Assembly: GCF_026965555.1 (NCBI RefSeq)
Contig: NZ_CP114040.1
Span: forward strand, 9,956,001 to 10,020,000
Length of the DNA: 64,000 nucleotides
Source of the DNA: Nannocystis punicea
GTDB lineage: Bacteria; Myxococcota_A; Polyangia; Nannocystales; Nannocystaceae
Reading direction: 5' to 3'
The notes under the pieces were generated by a model, which was not told the DNA's origin, ran no database searches, and was given only the letters and a program-made list of their open reading frames with translations. How positions within the stretch are numbered: position 1 is the stretch's first letter; every line of letters starts with the position of its first letter. Positions 60,650-64,000 of the stretch are shown here, one piece after another. Both the position numbers and the translations under genes were made by a program.

Positions 60650-63355
60650 ATGACCGCGCGCGCACAACCACGACTGGGTGAGCGAGACGACGCGGCGTTC
60701 GAGCCCGCCAGCCGGGCGCTGCTCAGCGCCCTCCTGCGCGAGCTCGACGGCTGGACCGTCGTGCGGGCGCCGGGCCGCGAGTGGCTCCGCCTCGACATGC
60801 CGGCCCAGGGCGGCGCCGTCGAGGTCCCGCTGGCCCGCCCCGCCGGGGTCGGCCGGATCGCCGGCGGCCAGGCCTGCTGGCGCGACGCCGCCGGCGCCAG
60901 CGAGCCGCTGCCGCTCGCGCGGCTGATCGCCCGCCTGGTCGAAGAGCCAGGTATCGCCGCCGCGCTCGGCCTGTCCTCCGGGCCAGGTCTCGATCGCTTC
61001 GTCGCCCGCGTGCGCGCCAGCGCGGCCAACCTCGAGGCCACCGTCGCCGCCCGCGCCGGCGACCTCGACGCCCTGTTCACCGGCCCGCTCGGCTTCATCG
61101 CCGCCGAGCAGGGCCTCCTGCTCGGCCACTCCGTCCACCCGGCCCCGCGCCTGCGCGAGGGCGTGGGCGACGGCGACGAGGCGCTGGTGCCCGAGCTGCG
61201 CGGGTGCACGCCGCTGAGCGTGTGGGCCGTCCGCCGCGAGCGCGTCCTGCACGGCGGCGACGATCCGCTGTCACTGTTGTCGCGCCTGGTCGCCAGCGAT
61301 CTCGCGTGGGCCGCCCAGGCCGCGACCATCGGCCCCGAGTTCGTGCTGCTGCCGCTGCACCCGCTGCAGCACCGCGCGCTGCTCGACGATCCGTCGCTGG
61401 AAGCAGGCCGTCGCCGCGGCGAGCTCGCCCCGCTCGGCCCGCTCGGCCGCGCGTGGTCCGTGACCTCGTCGCTGCGCACCCTCCACGCCGAGGGCGCGCC
61501 GTTCATGCTCAAGCAGTCGCTGCCGGTGCGCCTGACCAACTCGCGCCGGACCCTGTCGCTGGCCGAGCTCGACCGCGGCCTGCTGCTCGGCCGCGTCCTC
61601 GGCGACACCGACGCCCCGCTGCCGCGCCACCCCGACTTCCACATCCTGCGCGAGCCGGCGTGGTTCGGCCTGCGCGACGACCAGAATCAACCTGGCCCTT
61701 CGGTCAGCTTCTTCGCCCTCCGCGACAACCCGTTCCGCGCCGACGAGCCGGCCGAGATGCTGGCCACCCTGCTGCAGGACGACCCTCGCAGCGGGCGCAG
61801 CCGGCTCGCGCTCCGCCTCGAGCAGGCCGCGGCCCGGCTCGGCGTCCGCGCGATCGCCCTCGCCGAGCGGTGGTTCGAGCGCTACCTCGCCGTCGTGTTC
61901 GCGCCGATCGTCGCCGCCCAGGCCGAGCTCGGCCTGCTGCTCAGCGCCCACCAGCAGAACCTCGTGATCGGCCTCGCCGACGACGGCCTCACCCCGGCGC
62001 GGGCGTGGTTCCGCGACGCCCAGGGCACCGCCTACACCGACCTGGCCCTGCGCCGCCACGGCGAGCGCGTCCCCGGCCTCGAGCGGGCGATGTTCCGCTC
62101 GCCGCTGGCCGAGCGCGTGTGGGCCTACTCGGTCGTCATCAACGGCGTGTTCAACACCGTCGCCTCGCTGGCGATGATCCCCGGCCTCGACCAGGGCCTC
62201 CTGCTCGAGCACCTGCGCGCCTGCCTGCTCGGCCTGCGCGCGCAGGAGCCCGCCGACCCGCGCGCGATCGACTACCTGCTGCGCTCGCCGCAGCTGTGGA
62301 CCAAGGCCAACGTGCGCTGCTTCGCCAGCGGCGTCGACGAGGTCTCGCTCGCCGACCCGCTGACCATCTACCGCCCGATCGCCAGCCCCCTGCACCGCCC
62401 GCCCGCGGAGCTGCCCGAACCGACCTCCGGCCGCGCCGCCGACTTCGCCGGCGGCGACGCCCAGGTCGAGCTCACTCGAGTCACGCCTTCGCAGTTCAGC
62501 GGGCGAGTCGACGCGAGGCACTTCACGCTCGACCTGGCCGACGGCCACGCCACGATCGCGTGGCAAGACTTCGACGAGCGCGCGCGCGACCTGGTGAGCG
62601 ATCGCCTGTTCACCGGCCGCCTCGGCCTGCGTCACCTCGCACATGTCCATCAGGACAGGCGCGAGATCGTCGCCCGCGAGGCCTTCTATCAGCGCCCGCT
62701 GTGGCACCACCGCGGCGAGCGACCGCCGGAGGCCACGCCTCTCACCCGGACCGGCGCGATCGTCCACCCGCTGCGCCAGGACGACGGCGAGTCGCTGCTC
62801 TACCGCCGCCACTGCGCGGCCATCGATCGCACCTTCAGCCTGCGCCGCTTCGATCCGTCGCGCGACCTCGAGCTCTTCTGCGCCTGGATGAACGACCCGG
62901 TGGTCGCGCAATTCTGGGAGCAGGCCTGGCCGCGCGCGCAGCTGGCCGACTACATCGACCAGCGCCTCGCCGACCCGCACACGATCCCCGCTCTCGGCTA
63001 CTTCGACGATCGCCCGGTCGCCTACTACGAGATCTACTGGGCCAAGGAAGATCGGCTGGGCCCCCACTACGCGGCCGACGACTTCGACCGCGGCTTCCAC
63101 ATGGCGATCGGCGACTCCGAGGTGCGGCACCGCGGCTGGGGCCGGCAGTGGTTCCTGTCGATGGCGCACTACCTGTTCCTCGACGACCCGCGGACCCAGC
63201 GTCTCGTCGGCGAGCCGCGCGTCGATCAGGCCCGCGTGCGCAACTGGGCCAACAGCACCCCGTGGGAGGAGTGGGGCGAGGTCCGCTTCCCGCACAAGAC
63301 CGCCGTGTTGATGGTGCTCACCCGCGAGCGCTTCTTCGCCACCTTCGAGGGCTAG
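60650..63355 (+). CDS. NIS siderophore synthetase (IucA/IucC family) fused to a GNAT acyltransferase
   Basis: 901 residues. Residues 1-600 form an IucA/IucC-type NRPS-independent siderophore synthetase: GHSVHPAPRLREG (ATP-site His and Arg), PLHPLQHRALL, then VTSSLRTLHAEGAPFMLKQS, LPVRLTNSRRTLS, and an FhuF-like C-terminal part (AHQQNLVIGL; YSVVINGVFNTV). Residues 715-900 are an IucB/RimJ-like acyltransferase (LFCAWMNDPVVAQFWEQ, YYEIYWAKED, HRGWGRQWFLSM). The fusion could acylate an amine and condense it with a carboxylate such as citrate; no hydroxylase is in view. A hairpin (62644-62657) is translated as HVHQDRRE. Confidence 0.93.
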   Translation: MTARAQPRLGERDDAAFEPASRALLSALLRELDGWTVVRAPGREWLRLDMPAQGGAVEVPLARPAGVGRIAGGQACWRDAAGASEPLPLARLIARLVEEPGIAAALGLSSGPGLDRFVARVRASAANLEATVAARAGDLDALFTGPLGFIAAEQGLLLGHSVHPAPRLREGVGDGDEALVPELRGCTPLSVWAVRRERVLHGGDDPLSLLSRLVASDLAWAAQAATIGPEFVLLPLHPLQHRALLDDPSLEAGRRRGELAPLGPLGRAWSVTSSLRTLHAEGAPFMLKQSLPVRLTNSRRTLSLAELDRGLLLGRVLGDTDAPLPRHPDFHILREPAWFGLRDDQNQPGPSVSFFALRDNPFRADEPAEMLATLLQDDPRSGRSRLALRLEQAAARLGVRAIALAERWFERYLAVVFAPIVAAQAELGLLLSAHQQNLVIGLADDGLTPARAWFRDAQGTAYTDLALRRHGERVPGLERAMFRSPLAERVWAYSVVINGVFNTVASLAMIPGLDQGLLLEHLRACLLGLRAQEPADPRAIDYLLRSPQLWTKANVRCFASGVDEVSLADPLTIYRPIASPLHRPPAELPEPTSGRAADFAGGDAQVELTRVTPSQFSGRVDARHFTLDLADGHATIAWQDFDERARDLVSDRLFTGRLGLRHLAHVHQDRREIVAREAFYQRPLWHHRGERPPEATPLTRTGAIVHPLRQDDGESLLYRRHCAAIDRTFSLRRFDPSRDLELFCAWMNDPVVAQFWEQAWPRAQLADYIDQRLADPHTIPALGYFDDRPVAYYEIYWAKEDRLGPHYAADDFDRGFHMAIGDSEVRHRGWGRQWFLSMAHYLFLDDPRTQRLVGEPRVDQARVRNWANSTPWEEWGEVRFPHKTAVLMVLTRERFFATFEG

Positions 63356-63359
63356 TGTC

Positions 63360-64000
63360 GTGAACCCCGGCGAGACATCCGAATGGCGTGACCACGCCCG
63401 CCTGGCCGGCCGAAGGCGCCTGGCGCAGGCGATCGGCGAGCTCAGCTTCGAGGGCCTGCTCCACCCGCGCGCCCTCGGCGGCGATCGCTGGGCGCTCGAC
63501 CTGTCCGAAGAGACATCTTACAAATTCACCGCCCGGCCCAGCGCCTGGGGCGGCCTGCACGTCGAGGCCGAGGGCATCACCCGCCGCGTCGGCGACGGCC
63601 CCGAGCTGCCGGCCGAGTCGCCGGTGCAGCTGATCCTCGACGCTCGCGCCACCCTCGGCGTCGCCGCCGACGCGCTGGCCGAGTTCCTCGAGGAGCTGCA
63701 CAACAGCCTGCTCGCCGAGACCAACCAGTGCGCGCGCCTGGCGACGCTGCGCGCGCCGCAGATCGCGGCGCTGTCGGGCGCGGCGCTCGAGCAGCACCTC
63801 GACGGTCACCCCAAGCTCGTCGCCCACCGCGGCCGCGTCGGCTGGGGCGTCGCCGACCTCGCCGCCTACGCCCCCGAGTCGGTCGCGCGCCTCCAGCTGC
63901 ACTGGCTGGTCGTCGCCCCCGAGCTCGCACGCTGCAGCGGCGCTGCCGGGCCCGGGCAGCTGCAGCTCGTCGACGAGAGCTGCGACGCCGAGGCCCGCGC
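63360..64000 (+). CDS. Second NIS siderophore synthetase (IucA/IucC family), 3' end beyond window
   Basis: A GTG start four bases after the previous stop opens a frame that runs off the window (213 residues visible). FEGLLHP, then YKFTARPSAWGGLHVE, LEELHNSLLAETNQ and LDGHPKLVAHRGRVGWG match the N-terminal and ATP-binding parts of IucA/IucC enzymes. A hairpin element (63502-63515) is translated as LSEETS. Paired synthetases of this kind build symmetrical or citrate-linked siderophores. Confidence 0.9.
   Translation, partial: MNPGETSEWRDHARLAGRRRLAQAIGELSFEGLLHPRALGGDRWALDLSEETSYKFTARPSAWGGLHVEAEGITRRVGDGPELPAESPVQLILDARATLGVAADALAEFLEELHNSLLAETNQCARLATLRAPQIAALSGAALEQHLDGHPKLVAHRGRVGWGVADLAAYAPESVARLQLHWLVVAPELARCSGAAGPGQLQLVDESCDAEAR

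Noticed and set aside
1..64000. tRNA, rRNA, phage integrase or transposase genes
   Set aside because: I looked for T-loop signatures and recombinase/transposase motifs in the translations and found none that I could support.

Overview
The window is very GC-rich bacterial DNA, with many GTG starts, ATGA/GTGA stop-start overlaps, and lipoproteins whose lipobox is followed by a long Ser/Thr-rich linker. Together with RCC1-repeat, IgGFc-binding-like, VWA and SUMF1-like surface proteins this suggests a myxobacterium, most likely a Nannocystis-like member of the Nannocystaceae. That placement is inference; there is no rRNA or tRNA gene here to confirm it.

Layout. 0-1.4 kb: 3' part of an alpha/beta hydrolase. 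1.6-6.7 kb (minus): gatC-gatA-gatB-mtnA operon; gatA carries a repetitive in-frame insertion of about 99 codons. 6.7-17 kb: lipoprotein, secreted protein, murE, two hypothetical genes, desaturase, trypsin-like protease, sulfite-oxidase-family enzyme. 17.4-22.2 kb (minus): tight four-gene operon of a sensory-rhodopsin-transducer (ASRT) family protein, a PfkB sugar kinase, a GH65 phosphorylase/hydrolase and an LLM flavin oxidoreductase, divergent from a Gfo/Idh/MocA oxidoreductase. 23.8-29.3 kb: IgGFc-binding-like lipoprotein, small membrane protein, and a MORN/HEAT-type protein with a histone-H1-like tail. 29.5-35.1 kb: AT-richer mosaic with gene-fragment duplications, a frameshifted OmpA lipoprotein and unknown small genes. 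35.2-42.9 kb: msrA, SseB-like gene, desaturase, rsmH-ftsL-ftsI, and a Fic-fold protein without the catalytic His coupled to ribA. 43-50 kb: lysA, a TetR regulator with a recognisable operator, membrane proteins, a cytochrome c lipoprotein, an SMR transporter and a VWA lipoprotein. 50.2-54.8 kb (minus): murF-membrane protein-egtB-egtD (ergothioneine). 55-57 kb: HNH endonuclease and a Thr-rich lipoprotein. 58.4-64 kb (plus): iron-regulated block with two Fur-box promoters, a methyltransferase, a Cys-rich lipoprotein, an IucA-GNAT fusion siderophore synthetase and the start of a second NIS synthetase.

The most striking feature runs through the whole window. It is a family of short hairpins with TGTCC/GGACA arms (often CATGTCC...GGACATG, loops such as TTCG, CGAA or CTC). 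They lie singly between genes, inside reading frames (gatA, murE, egtB, egtD, the PfkB kinase and the siderophore genes), and as the punctuation of tandem arrays. In three places the arrays appear to be repeated copies of the 3' end of the adjacent gene. This looks like an active family of palindromic elements that shapes both spacers and proteins.
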